Positions 24,305 to 36,239 of a stretch of DNA of 64,000 bases are shown here, piece by piece (positions within the stretch are counted from its first letter, which is position 1; the number at the start of each line of letters is the position of its first letter). Origin of the DNA: Vicugna pacos (lineage: Eukaryota; Chordata; Mammalia; Artiodactyla; Camelidae); the NCBI RefSeq assembly GCF_048564905.1, contig NC_132996.1, forward strand, positions 62,904,501 to 62,968,500. Reading direction: 5' to 3'. The notes beneath the pieces are model-generated. The model made no database searches. It was not told where the DNA came from and saw only the letters and a program-made list of their open reading frames with translations. Position numbers and translations under genes: made by a program.

Positions 24305-24765
24305 GAACACATATTTATTGTTCAATCAACAAATACACATTGAGCACCTATTATGTGCCAGACAGTGGAGTCAAGTACAAAGTAATGAACATGAAACAAC
24401 CCTCTCTCATGACTCCAGTGGGGAGGAACACACAATAAGTAAGCAAGTAAATAAATAAAATTTGGGTGTTTTTAAGTACTCCAAAGTATAATAAATTTAA
24501 AAAGGTAAGTGGCTGAGAAATGGGAGGAGGAGAGAATTATTCCAGGTAAAGAGGTCCAGATGGCCTCTTGGATGATGTGATGTGAGGATTCGAGCAGAGA
24601 CTTAGTGAGGTGAGATGTGAAATGAAGCACTGCTCCAGGTGGAGGAAACAGAAAATGCAAAGGCCAGGTAAGACCCCAAATACGACTGAAGAAATCCCAC
24701 AGAGGAAGCCTCTAGATGGTGCACCAGCCATGTAGGGCAGTGTGTCCCAGCAGTGATTTACAAAC
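24305..24765 (+). repeat. Ancient interspersed repeat, family not assigned
   Basis: It starts 'caatcaacaaatacacattgagcacctattatgtgccagaca' and continues to 'ggaaacagaaaatgcaaaggccaggtaagacc'. This is the shape of a mammal-wide ancient repeat. Related pieces occur near 62350-62500 and 63500-63830 in this window. Confidence 0.45.
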
Positions 24766-25249
24766 AAATAAAGAAAAGGAATCAGACTGAATCAGAATGC
24801 ACTGCTTAAGGCTACCAAGATAGCTGTCCAGCTTTTTGTTTTATTTTGTTCTCATGGTGCTTGAAGCTTGGAATGACTAGGAAATAATAGACCACAATTA
24901 ATCCAGCACAATGTGCCTACAAAATCTTAATTTATGCAGCAAAGAGTCACCTGGTAAAAAAGGTAACAAGTATTTTAATCTCTTCTCAAAAGTAATTATT
25001 TTTATTAGCTTTCATATAGCTCATAGTAAATCCCCTCTACCAATGGACATAACATAATAACCTCCTACTTTCAAATTTCCATCCCCCAAACACCTGCCTC
25101 ATAAAAAGGAATGAGAAAATTACTCTGAGGATAAGAATAAATCAGTTTCCCAACATTGCCCTCCATCCTAGAACACGCAGAGGTCCTGTTAATATTTTTC
25201 AGGGTACTTTCCCCTTTTATGATTCAAATAGTGGCATCGAACTCCAAGG

Positions 25250-25560
25250 AAAACCATATCATAAATAGAATTCCTTTATCCTTCCCAATCCATGCCTTCT
25301 TCAAAGAGGCTTTTCCTTACTACTCTTGCTAAAATATACTTCTTTACACTCTATCTTGGTTCCTCAATTATTTTTTGTCATAGAAATCAACATAGATGTG
25401 TAATCATTTTTTAAATCTCTTTGCTTGTTTACTTGACTTTCTACTCCACAAGCCTGTAATTTCCATGAGGACTTTTCTTCTTAATATGAGTAACACCCAA
25501 AAAAGTGTCAGGCACATGAGACATATGTAAAATCGGTTACATTACTCACTGACTGCAGCA
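25250..25560 (+). repeat. LINE L2 3' end
   Basis: It contains 'aaagaggcttttccttact', 'ctactccacaagcctgtaatttccatgagg' and 'aagtgtcaggcacatgag', which is the order of the L2 3' terminus. It is ancient. Confidence 0.65.
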
Positions 25561-25663
25561 TTCTTTGATTCCCGTTTCTTCTTAACTGAATATCATTTGA
25601 CCCAAGTCATCACCCAACAGAGACATCGAGACTGGCAGAAAGCATGGTGAAAAATAAGCAAAA

Positions 25664-25795
25664 TGGGGGGCAGGGGTACAGCTCGGTGGTGAAGCACGTG
25701 CTTAGCATGCATAAGGTCCTGGGTGCAACCTCCAGTACCTCTATCAAAATTAAACAAACAAGCAAACAAACAGAAACAGAGAAAAGAAAAAGCAG
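25664..25795 (+). mobile_element. Camelid Vic-type SINE, first of a tandem pair
   Basis: The body runs 'ggggcaggggtacagctcgg', 'tggtgaagcacgtgcttagc', 'atgcataaggtcctgggtgc' and 'aacctccagtacctctatc', followed by a (CAAA)n tail. A-box- and B-box-like parts are visible. Confidence 0.9.
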
Positions 25796-25805
25796 AACAA
25801 GAAAC

Positions 25806-25946
25806 GCGCGGGAGGATGGAGCTCAGTGGTAGAGTACTGCACTTAGCATTAGCATGCAGGAAGTCCCAGGCTCAATCCGCAGTCCCTCCATTAAAATAAA
25901 TAAATAAACCTGATTATCCCCTCTTCCAAAAAAATAAATAAAAACA
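25806..25946 (+). mobile_element. Camelid Vic-type SINE, second of a tandem pair
   Basis: The body is 'gggaggatggagctcagtgg', 'tagagtactgcacttagcat', 'ccaggctcaatccgcagtcc', then a (TAAA)n tail. It carries a small internal duplication around 'cttagcattagcatgcag' and lies about 10 bp after the first SINE. Confidence 0.9.
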
Positions 25947-26511
25947 AAAGTAACTTTTAAAAAAAAACCAAGAGACTCTATGACATTACAGACTATTATA
26001 GCCTTCAAAGTTATTGAATTAAAATTAAATGTCTTTTAAAGGAAGCCTTCAGAGATGACAGTGTGAATCTCACTGAGTCTTAACTTACAATGGTACAAAA
26101 ACATGGTTTATCCCCCTCATTTCTTGGATGTGTTACTATGTTCCAGGAAATAAAACACAGAATATGGTTGAAAGAATATTGTATGTCAAAAAAATTAAAA
26201 TGTGAGACCAAACTATGAGGTCATGGGCAATCCATTGATTCTTCATGGCTGTTTGGCTCATTGTCTGTAAAAATAGAATTAATATCCTGCCTATGACATG
26301 AAAATCAATAAATAATAACAGTAAGTAACACTTTATTAAAGAACTGGAATGCATTCTACACTTCACATGCACAAATCATGGCAAAACCCCAGCAAGTTAT
26401 TATTATGAGCAAACAGTTCAGGGGACGTATAATGCCTTGGTAAAACACCTACTTCAAGCATGCAAGTAGTAGTAGACAGTGCTATGGCTGCATAATTCCT
26501 GAATAATTCAC

Positions 26512-26815
26512 TTTTTTTCAGTTTTATTGATATACAATTGACATACAATATTGTGTTAGCCCAAGGTGTATGACATGATGATTCAGTATTTTTATATATT
26601 GCAAAATGATTACCCTAATAAATTTATCAATTCCCTAACAGAGTTATAAATTTTATTTCTTGTGATGAGAACTATTAAGATCTACTCTCCCAGCAACTTG
26701 CAAATATACAATGCAGTATTGTTAACTATAGTCACCACTGTATGTTACAGCCCTAGATATATTTATCCTGTAAGTGGAAGTTTTTACCTTTTGACCATAG
26801 TATACTTTTTAACAG
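26512..26815 (-). mobile_element. LINE L1 3' UTR, antisense
   Basis: 'cagttttattgatatacaat', 'caaggtgtatgacatgatga', 'gtatgttacagccctagata' and 'gtggaagtttttacctttt' are the antisense of an L1 3' UTR of the L1MA/L1MB type. Confidence 0.8.
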
Positions 26816-27261
26816 TTTGCATTTAATGAGTCAAGGCCAAGATCACAGACAATGAGTTCTCAACATATTATAAGCAAAACAGAAGTATTTTTAAGTCGCT
26901 GGTTATGATGATAACATTTATTCAGGATTTAACATAGAACCTCTCATATCCTAGTCATAAATTTTTTTGCGTATGTGAGTAACAACACTTTTTTAAAGTC
27001 TTGAGATTCAGTAATCTACTCATCTGAGTTTAAAGTTCTAAAATTCATTTCTGCTGAATAAGAAATGAGAAAAACAAAATGAGAAAATTGTAACCTAAAG
27101 ACATTGTGTGACTTATCAATGACACAGAGTAATAAAGAGTGAATCTCAACAGAAAATTTGCAGTTTTTCCATTGTACATATATATTAGCTCTCAATCTCT
27201 AGTACAAGTGATGTTCTAATTTATTTACCTTCTTAATCTATAATACAAATGATGTCATTGT

Positions 27262-28197
27262 TCACTTACTCAAAAGAAATTTCTTCCTTTCAAATGTCCT
27301 TCTGAATGAATCCTTGATTTCTTTGTTTCTTAGGCTGTAGGTAAGTGGGTTTAACACGGGAATCACAGCTGTGTAGAACGCAGAAACCACTTTATCAATA
27401 TTCAGGGAGAAACTAGAACTCCAACATACACAGATAAAGAAGAGTGTCCCCTAAAGGATGGAGACAGGTGTCAGGTGTGAAGAGCAGGTGGAAAAGGCTT
27501 TCCACCTCCCATTAGCAGAACAGATCCTCAGGATGGCGATGACAATGTAAACATAGGAGACCAAGATGATCACACCATTGAGTACTCCTAGAGCTCCAGC
27601 CAAGATGAAAAGTAAACATTTATTGACCTGTGTGTCTGCACATGCCAGGGAGAGAACAGGAAGGTCACAGAAGAAGTGACTGATGATATTTGGACCACAG
27701 CAAGGCAGGTGAAAGGTGAAAGTTATGTGGATCATGGTGCTTTTAAGACCTATGGCAGTATAAGGCCCTACCACCAGCTGCACACAGACACACATGAGTG
27801 TGCACAACAAGGGCTTACAGATGGCCATATACTGCTCATATGCCACGGAAGCCAGAAGGAAACACTCAGTCTCTACAAATGGACCAAAAAGCCAGATCTG
27901 GGCAACACAACGAAAGAAAGAGATGAATTTTTTCTCCACAAGGATGTCAGTCAACATTTTGGGACCAATGACAGCAGAGGAGCAGACATCTACAAAGGAT
28001 AAGTGGTTGAGAAATAAGTACATCAGGGTGAGGAGTCGAGAATCCATCCAAATGAGAGTCATTATCCCCACACTTCCCAGAAGAGTGACAAGATAAACCA
28101 AGAGAAATATCACAAAAAGAAGAAGCTGGTGCTGGAAGCGATTTGTTAAGCCCACGAAAACAAACTCAGTCACCAAAGTGTGATTTCCATTATCCAT
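27262..28197 (-). pseudogene. Olfactory receptor pseudogene (OR-3)
   Basis: The frame is full length (312 codons with the final stop at 27262-27264) and starts MDNGNHTLVTEF, but it has an in-frame TAG near 27449-27451. There the relatives read SILYGTLFF, and here the Tyr codon has become a stop after residue 248. Other wear agrees with loss of function. DRY is replaced in VAYEQYMAIC, three codons are missing after LLCTL (relatives have [11 protein letters not shown]), one residue is lost in [18 protein letters not shown] has become LMYLF, and LPFCGP has become LPCCGP. After the stop, the frame still encodes helix 7 ([13 protein letters not shown]). A polypyrimidine tract ending in AAAG lies just upstream of the ATG. 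It belongs to the same subgroup as the three genes to its right. Readthrough to a full-length receptor cannot be excluded, but the degraded DRY makes function unlikely. Confidence 0.9.
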
Positions 28198-30455
28198 TTC
28201 TCTGATCTAATCTTTAATGAGAAAGAGAAAGATTTTTCTTTTGAATCAATTCCTAATTGGGCTTCTTCTTTTTAAAAATGAATACAGCTTCTATATTTTT
28301 ACATTTCGTACAGTAGACCGACAGATGACACACCTGCTTCCGACCTCTTGGTGGTCATCGTAACTGCCTACTATCTGTGTGATACTGAGCAAGTCGCTGA
28401 ACCTCACTGGCTTTTCAATTTCTTCTTGATCAAAACAGAATTTTTGAAGGGAATCAGATTTTTTAGGTGTAGAATTTCCCTTTGGAGATTATCCAAGACA
28501 AGTCCTGTAACGGTGCCAGATTACATTTCTAAAAAGCCCTGCTTTTGAAAGGAGGATATTTTAAGACACATTTCATAGATAAGGTATTATGTGAATTTGA
28601 TGAATTCAGGCTGATAGCTCTCACTCTCACTCTAGGTGACGGGTGTTAAGAATGTATCTTCCTTGCCAATTCCTTTAGATTCTAGAAAAATAGTGTTTTA
28701 TCTAAAGGATAACTTCTGAAGTCTAAGAAGGCGTGCAAGCTCAGACAAAAGAAGCTGGGTTTTGAACAGAATTCAAAGTCCACAGCAGTGTCTACTCTGT
28801 GACATCTTCTCCAAAACACCTCCTGGTGTGTCCTTTTCATCCTTAAGATATTATTTTTCTTTCCCAGCTTCTGATAATACTCCACTGGTTGCAACACTGA
28901 CTCCATATTTAAGAACCGGTCTCTTCTTATGGACTAAAAACTTCAATGGAGTTTGACGAGATTAATCAGTGTATATACTAACAATATGAGGAATGTAGGT
29001 GTTTTGGAGAATAATGATTGGGATTTCCTCAAATTAATGTTAGACACCAAACCATAGATCCAAGGAGGATAAATGCCAAAAACAAACAAACAACTATACC
29101 TAAGCATAAAATTTTCAAACTACATAAAATCAAAGATAAAGAAAAAATCCTGAAGGAAGACAGAAGCAAAAAAAAAAAAAAAAAAAAAACCACTCGAGAA
29201 ACCATATCATTAAAATTGACGTCCTCCTCCGAGGCACCAATACTGTAAATTGGGATTTTAGTGTGTGGAGGCCTTAATTGACATAGAATTTCTCTGCTCC
29301 TCATATTGGGACCTACCCTTTCATTCCAAAATATGGAGAACCACCTACAGATCTATGAGATGAACAAAAAAAATGTACCTCCAAGTGAATTTCCATCATG
29401 CCTAATATGAAGAATCAGCTGGGAACATTTCTCACTAATAAAAACAAAGCAAAACCAAAAAAAAAAATCCTAATATGCACCATGTTACACTTATAAAGTC
29501 TGAAGGAAAAGAATATGATGCTGCAGTATTGACAGGGTAATTAATCCTCTGAATGGAACCACGCTTAAGCAGTATATGAAAAACAAGCAGAGTTATCCAT
29601 GTAACCACAGTACAAAGAGTATTTTAGACAGAAAAAACATTAGGGCATCAGAACAGCAGTAACTAGAGCTTCAGAGGACAGTTGGTTTTGCATATATTTG
29701 CACATATTTGCATATATTTAGAGAAGGAACCCAGAGCCATTGAGGAAATTTATAACTACCTCTTGTTTCCTACTGTTCTTCTCCCAATCCCCTTTCAATG
29801 GATGTTAAATCATAAATGTTTAAGGAACAATTAAAAAGACAGAAAACACTTCGGGCATCATACCAGGAAATGACCATCTCAAAAGGTGACTTGTGGTTTG
29901 AGACATGTTGCACAGTGAAGACCCAGAATAGAGGCACTTTAAGGCAAAATTTGATGGGGAAAGAAACTGTTGCTCTTCTGCAGATGAAAATAGAAAAAAA
30001 ATACATTTCCCTTTGTCACACTTTGGCCCAGGTTTTAACAATTCTTAGTAAAATGGTGTTAGAAAATTTTACAAGACTGACAGTTAGCAATGTTAGTATT
30101 ATATGGATACATTTAAGGTAATATTTACTATACCTTTCAAGTTTCATCACACTTGCATTGTGTCATTTTTAGCATTCTGCTATCATTTCAGAGGTTTTAG
30201 CAGAGAGAAAGCATACCACTATGTATAGAAGTTATAGACTATGGGGGTGGAGGAAAATGCAGATCTTTGGCGGGAAAAAGTGAGAGACTGAAGCACAGAG
30301 TGGCTGAGAACCTCTCCATTTTACTTCGGTTTTGACCATTATTTCAGTCACCAATGTTCAGAAGAGTTTCATGAAGTCAGAGAATGTTAGAATGTAGCAG
30401 CAACCTTCAAAGAAGGCCTTGAACCCATCCTCCTCAACTTATTTATCTACTGATA
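28198..30455. other. Intergenic between OR-3 and the tandem units
   Basis: No gene is seen. An L1-like scrap with 'catcaaagataaagaaaaaatcctgaagg' shape precedes a 24-base A run at 29169-29190. A MIR-like piece may lie at 28330-28420. The rest is anonymous. Confidence 0.4.
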
Positions 30456-30459
30456 AATT

Positions 30460-31150
30460 TATTCATTCAGTTTTGACACAGATTGCAGCTTTTCAAAAGT
30501 GAACCTTCATTAAAAAGGTAAATGTATTTGTTATAAAACAAGTTCAACAACCCGGATGAGGATGGACCACCACCCCACCCTCCTGCTTCCAATGGGCCAT
30601 GCCACTGAAGTAACCGGTGTTCACAGTTCGGTCTGTAGCCTTCCACACTTCTCTCCATCATCTTGTATAATGCGCATACCAATATATTCTACACAGTAGG
30701 TAGACTCTGCCCCCACATTATGTTTACTAAGTGTAATCATTTCGGCAGATTTTACTTTGATTTGGGATTTTTTTTTCCATTCACCTACGATAGTATCAGG
30801 GAGTTTCTTTCAAACAAAAGCAAAAATACCTAAATCATTCTTTTTATAATTAGCTGCACAATGATTCATAGGAAGAAGATTTCCTTCTCCTAATGATACA
30901 AAATCAGACTGTTTCCTTTTATCCCCCCTACAAATGATGCTGCGACATTTGTGTCTGGTATTTATATGTCTACAGCATGAATTTCGAACGTAAGACAGCT
31001 AGGTCAAAGATCAAGTGCATTTTAATAGAAATCATCAAATTACTTTCTGAAAATGTACCCACTACAACTAAGTGTAGAATACCCAAATGGTGACCTTCCC
31101 AGAATTGCACTTAATCAGTTGACTGTTCCCCAATCTGACAGATGAAAAAA
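30460..31150 (-). mobile_element. Old L1 (L1ME/HAL1-like) fragment, antisense
   Basis: 'tacagcatgaatttcgaacg', 'agctaggtcaaagatcaagtg' and 'atcatcaaattactttctga' are the antisense old-L1 phrases 'gctgggtcaaagggtatg' and 'gccaaattgccctcc'. Similar pieces lie in the tandem units at 37045-37600 and 42690-43240. Confidence 0.55.
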
Positions 31151-31756
31151 AAGAACAAGATTGCATTTTCATTTCATTTACTTAAGCAACTGAAAAGTTG
31201 AGTAAGTTTTATATATATTTATGCGTTGGGCCATTTGCATTTAGTTACATCATTGTCCATGCATTTGGTGGTTATTTCTCTACTGTGTTTCATACATACG
31301 TATACATATGTTCCAACGCTTTCCTGTTGGGACACTAACTCATTGTGAGTCACTTGCTCTACAGCTGTTCTCTCACTTTCCATAGTTCGGCTTTTATCAA
31401 GGCTTACGAAACCTTTATGGATGAACTATGTTGATCTTCTTCTTACAATGTTTGCTCTTCCAGGCTGGAACAAAACGTCTTCTCACATGTAAGAAGATAT
31501 AAATGTTCTCCTAGACCCTCTTCTGGCAGCTCTTACATTTCTACTTGCAACCGGTATGTAAAATGTTTTATATTCCCCATCATTTTGCCAAGGAGAAGAC
31601 TGAAGAACAAGAATATAAACAACATGTCTAGTACATGAACGACCTTGAGACTAGCAGAGCCAGGAACTAAGGGGAATGTCCCATTCTCAGAACTGTCTTC
31701 CCTTGAACACACGTAACTGAATTGACATGAGTGGTGTAACACAATTAGGATTCTTT

Positions 31757-32698
31757 TTATCTATGTAAATTTTTTTTCCTTTCAAACTTCCTACTGAATG
31801 CATCTTTCACCTCCTTGTTCCTCAAGCTGTAGATCAGGGGGTTCACCATGCGGGTTACCACAGCATAGAACAGAGAAATCACTTTGTTCCTATCTAGGGA
31901 GGAACTTGAGCTAGGTCGGACATAAGTGAAGAAAAGAGTCACACATAGGATGGAGACAACTGCCAGGTGAGAAGAACAAGTGGAGAAGGCTTTCCTCCTC
32001 CCATCAGCAGTCTGGATCCTCAGCACAGACACCAGGATGCAAACATAGGAGACCATGATGATCAGGCCACTGAGAACTCCCGTGGCTCCCGCTAAGATGA
32101 AAAGCACCAACTTATTGATCCAGGTGTCTGCACACGCTAGGGAAAGCAGTGGTGAAATATCACAGAAAAAGTGATTGATGATATTTGGACCACAGAAGGG
32201 TAAGCAAAAAGTGAAAACTGTATGAGTCATGGTGCTTAGAAGACCCACAGCATAAGGGCCCAGAACCAGTTGCACACAGACCCTCCGGGACATAATGAGG
32301 GTGTACAGCAAAGGCTTGCAGATGGCCACATACCAATCATATGCCATGGAAGCCAAGAGGAAACACTCAGTTGCCATAGAAAGACCAAAGAACCATATCT
32401 GTGCAGCACAACCCATGAAAGTGATGCCTTTTCTCTCTGTGAATATATCACACAGCATCTTGGGGGCAACGGAAGAAGAGGAAGATGTGTCTACAAAGGA
32501 CAAGTGGCTGAGAAAACAGTACATAGGCGTGTGGAGTCTGGGATCGATCCATATGAGAGTGATCATGCCCAAGTTGCCCCCCAGGGTGACAAGATAGACA
32601 AAGAGAAAAATGACAAAGAAGACAATCTGCAGGTGGAGATGATCTGTGAGGCGCAAGAAAAGGAATTCAGCCACTGCTGTCTGATTCTTATCTTCCAT
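31757..32698 (-). CDS. Olfactory receptor with DRY-to-DWY change (OR-4)
   Basis: The frame is open over 313 residues and has most OR features: N5-Q-T glycosylation site, [21 protein letters not shown], loop-2 cysteines, [16 protein letters not shown] and [13 protein letters not shown]. The DRY arginine is replaced: codon 122 is TGG (plus positions 32333-32335, 'cca'), giving MAYDWYVAIC. The tandem copies have CGG, so the change is a CpG-type C-to-T transition. This arginine couples GPCRs to their G protein, so the receptor may be silent although the frame is open. Helix 7 reads TRMVNPLIY where the family has TPMLNPLIY, as in OR-5. By eye it differs from OR-5 at roughly 18 residues. It lies at the low-coordinate edge of the first tandem unit and ends FERKKNLHR. 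Gene or early pseudogene: undecided. Confidence 0.9.
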   Translation of the reverse strand: MEDKNQTAVAEFLFLRLTDHLHLQIVFFVIFLFVYLVTLGGNLGMITLIWIDPRLHTPMYCFLSHLSFVDTSSSSSVAPKMLCDIFTERKGITFMGCAAQIWFFGLSMATECFLLASMAYDWYVAICKPLLYTLIMSRRVCVQLVLGPYAVGLLSTMTHTVFTFCLPFCGPNIINHFFCDISPLLSLACADTWINKLVLFILAGATGVLSGLIIMVSYVCILVSVLRIQTADGRRKAFSTCSSHLAVVSILCVTLFFTYVRPSSSSSLDRNKVISLFYAVVTRMVNPLIYSLRNKEVKDAFSRKFERKKNLHR

Positions 32699-32712
32699 TG
32701 ATTATCTGTAAT

Positions 32713-32730
32713 CTAAGAAAAACATTTATT
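32713..32730 (-). promoter_or_regulatory. Splice acceptor of OR-4 coding exon
   Basis: On the minus strand 'aaatgtttttcttag' ends 15 bases before the ATG. The position and sequence agree with the acceptor of OR-5. Together with the donor at 33059-33060 it would remove an intron of about 348 bases. Confidence 0.55.
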
Positions 32731-33021
32731 TTGAAAAAACTATTTTTAAGAGTTACAAATATTATTTTAATCCAGTAACTGAGCATCTCATACAGGTCTG
32801 TAATAGACAATTACTGAAATAATGTTGAAATGGAAGATAATATTCCTAGATACTAGGTCAGGGCAATTTGTGAAAAGATCCTATGTTACCTGGATATTCA
32901 CCCTTGACGTTTGCTCTCTCCCATCAAGAGTCTAACTCTTTTACCTAAAACTCCTTCAAGTTATAAGTTTGTGCATGAACTACTCCCCAGGTTCATCTTA
33001 ACTGTATGGTATGTTTAAAAA

Positions 33022-33046
33022 AACCACACACACACACACACACACA
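33022..33046. repeat. (CA)n microsatellite in unit A
   Basis: A pure CA run of about 11 dinucleotides. The other two units have only an A-run followed by 'cacagctgg' or 'aaacagctgg' here, so the repeat grew after the duplication. Confidence 0.85.
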
Positions 33047-33058
33047 GCTGGAGGACTT

Positions 33059-33142
33059 ACTGGGAATACTGTAAAACCAATGAGATATTCAGATCCTAAC
33101 ATATGACATCTGGGAAAGACTAACCAGGGGAGTTCTTGATCT
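33059..33142 (-). promoter_or_regulatory. Candidate OR promoter / first non-coding exon, copy A
   Basis: These 84 bases are identical to 39461-39544 and differ at one base from 45184-45267, although flanking sequence has diverged by about one base in eight or ten. On the minus strand the block contains 'ctcccctggtt' (complement of 33122-33132), an EBF/Olf1-like site, and ends 'attccca' directly before a GTAAGT-type splice donor (33055-33060). A homeodomain-like TAAT cluster lies just upstream, around 33168-33180. This is my inference; no transcript is visible here. Confidence 0.45.
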
Positions 33143-34849
33143 CACCAAATGACCAATACCACTGTAATATTATTAAGACACAATTCACAGGTGTGTTTTT
33201 CAGTCCATTCCCTACTCCCATCTGTAAAAAGCTGTGGAAAGGACAATATACACAAATGACAAACAGGTTACTCATGTAAAATGGTGTGATGCCACAGAGG
33301 GGATGGGGGGGCTGTGCCTGTAAGATCAAGTGACCTGGCAAATGCTGGACAGCAACCTGTCATGGAAATTGTGTACAAAGCTAAGCATCCTGTGCACCAA
33401 ATAACATGAAATGACTTTATGTGATTGCCCATATTTCATATAAACCACTTTTTAGGGCACTTATCCTGAAATCTGTGAGGCATTATTGATTATAGTAATC
33501 GTATATGTAAAATGCATAATGCTTTACCCAGAGAACACATTCAAAATATGTTACTTTCTGATTCAGTCAAGGAAGAAAAAAAAATCAAGCTGTTTCAAAT
33601 TCCTAAGAGAAGATCACTAGGTAGATAATTTATATACAAAAAAAATCTGATTTAAAAAATGCTTAATATCACTACAATAATGTCCTTTTTAAGTAAAACA
33701 GAAGCAATGACTACTTTGAATCATCTAGTAATTACACATGGAGCTCAATAAATGAATAAAATGGTGACTGCATCTGTTTGATTTATGATTATTTATCAGT
33801 ATCATGATTACTTAATGCTTAATGCTATGTGGAGTATGTTTTCAGCAGTCACAAAGACAATTCTAGGCTTAGATTAGGAGCTATAATGCATGAGTGTTTT
33901 TGTCCATCCAAATATGCCAGTAAAAGTGTGTGAAAGTAGGGGGCTGAACAGACTGCTTCTGGTTTTGATCCAACTTCAATTAATTAAGTAAGTAATTAAG
34001 TAATTAATTAGAATGTGAGTCATTTAAGTCTTCCATAAAACAAAGAGGATGCCACTTTCATAGCTAACATCTATAACCCTAGAATTCCATACAGGCATTG
34101 CAATATCTCAATGTCAAAAAGAAATAAACAAGAAAATCAGTTCAGAGAAAGTCACAAAAAGCAGTTGCTTAGTCTCATAAGGATGTGAACAAAATGCCAG
34201 TCTGCTCGCTTTAGAGAACCAGGACTGGGGGATGGCTTGTATTCCCAAAATTCAAATTCATCCTAATGTTTCTCCACCATATTCCAAAAACTTCACAGTA
34301 TCCAAAATGCAATGTACTCACTTCTTTAAGGATACCCTTCATGGAGCTCCTTGAAGTGCTTCAGGGGAAATAATCATTATCTAGAAATAAAGACAGAACT
34401 TTCAACTTCCCTCATGACGGCAGCCTTTTCTAAGAGGCATGGTTTTCTAGGTATTTGGTGAAGAAGACAAATCCCTCATCCTGAACATCCTGGAGTAAAG
34501 AGATACTCTTTGATCTGCACAGTGATTCACATGCTGCACAGAGTAAGGGACTTTTTCTTTGGAGTTTTCAATATTTAGATTCAGGTCCCCAAGGAACTAA
34601 AACCTCAAGAGCTTTCACCTACAGGGACAAAATTAACAAATTTACATGATCTCGGTGGCATTTGGACCATGTCTTATTTCCAAACTGTATATTTTTCAAA
34701 GAGAAGATTCTTAAGAAAACAATGTGGGTTTTTCCCCACATTGGAATCCTATTTGCCAGAAGAGAGCTCTCTTTTCTGTAAGTGGAGGGTGATGCATCGA
34801 GCACTCAGCACCAGCTGGGATGAAGTAGATTCCTGCCTGGATTCTGGAG

Positions 34850-35065
34850 CCACATTGCCTGGGTGTAAATCTAAATTTTATCACTTACTGGCTGTGTCAC
34901 TTTGAGCAAGTTTTTAAATTCTCTGTGCCTCACTCTCTTAATCCCTTAAATCAAGAAAAATGCTTTCTAGCTCACAAAGATTTTACAAGGAATTAATGAT
35001 GTAATAAATTTAAAGTATTAAAAAAAAAAGTGCCCAGCACAGAATCAGTGCTCATTAGTCACTTA
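34850..35065 (+). repeat. MIR SINE remnant (unit A copy)
   Basis: 'cacttactggctgtgtcac', 'gagcaagtttttaaattctc' and 'tgtgcctcactctcttaatc' are MIR core. It ends in the 'cccagcacagaatcagtgctcattag' block. Orthologous copies lie in units B (41270-41490) and C (47320-47440), so it predates the duplication. Confidence 0.85.
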
Positions 35066-36239
35066 GGATAAGAGATCTATTTACCACAGTTGAGGAGACA
35101 ATGTCTAGAGATATATATATATTTAAAAAATCAGTTCAAAGTAGCATTTTCTTATCTCTAGGCAAAAATTTAAAAAGTCACTGAATTCATAAGGTATGAA
35201 AGATCACTGTCATCTTGAATATTTGGGGAAATTGTCCAACAAGAAATTGTTCTGATAAGATAAGTTTAATTTAGAGAAACTGAGGTTAAGGGGAAAGGCA
35301 TTCCGAGCAGTGCCAAGGGGATGAACAGAAGCAAGGAAGCAGAAACTAAGTGAAGGCGGTTGTTTGGGAGAGAAGGGTCACATGAGAAAGAAGAAATGCA
35401 GAGTCTGATGACAGAGGGTGAACTATCTCAGTCCCCAGCTTCTGTGAGAACCTGTTTATCCCACCAAGAAGAGCTGATAACTCATTCTGTCAATCCCCAA
35501 AACACTTCATGGCCAGCCCATTTTTAACCTCTATTGAGCATCTCTCTCAAGTCTGTCCAGTACTTGGTGCCGTGCATGAATTTGCTGAATCAGTGGAAAA
35601 CAAACACATAGGACTAGATATTAATATTGGTTTATGTTTAGCAGGTAAAATTATTCTCTGTGCATTTTGGATCAAGATGTCAGGGGAAAAGCATTTTCAC
35701 CTGTTATTCTTCTTAAAAACTACTTAAAAGCAAAGAGAAAACAACATAAACAGATTGAAACAAACAAACAAACAAACAAATGACACTTCGTTAAATCTAC
35801 CTAAAAGGAATATAAAAACTAACAGGGCAAAGTATTCTATTAACAAAAATAATTATGGGAAAATAATTCTTTATTACATTTTTAAAAATCAAAGCAGGCA
35901 TTCTGTGAAAGAGCATGGTTGACAAAAGAAACAGCAAAATCACATCTGGGGATAGGAAATAAGCCGGCTGAGCCCAGGAAAGGCAACAATGTCGAAATTG
36001 TGAGTCACATGTAACAAAACACAGGAGTACAGACACTACTTTCAATTACGGAAGACATTAGAAAATTTTAAAAATAAAACTTAAACTGCAACTTCCAAAT
36101 ATTTAGAGAGAAAATGATTAATAAAGCAGAAGGGAAGATCTAACACACAATTGGTATCTCTGAAGAAGAGAGAAGTAATATTCATTTGCAGTTTTGCCAA
36201 AATTCTATGTTAACTCTCCTGCCCTTTTTAACATAGTCT

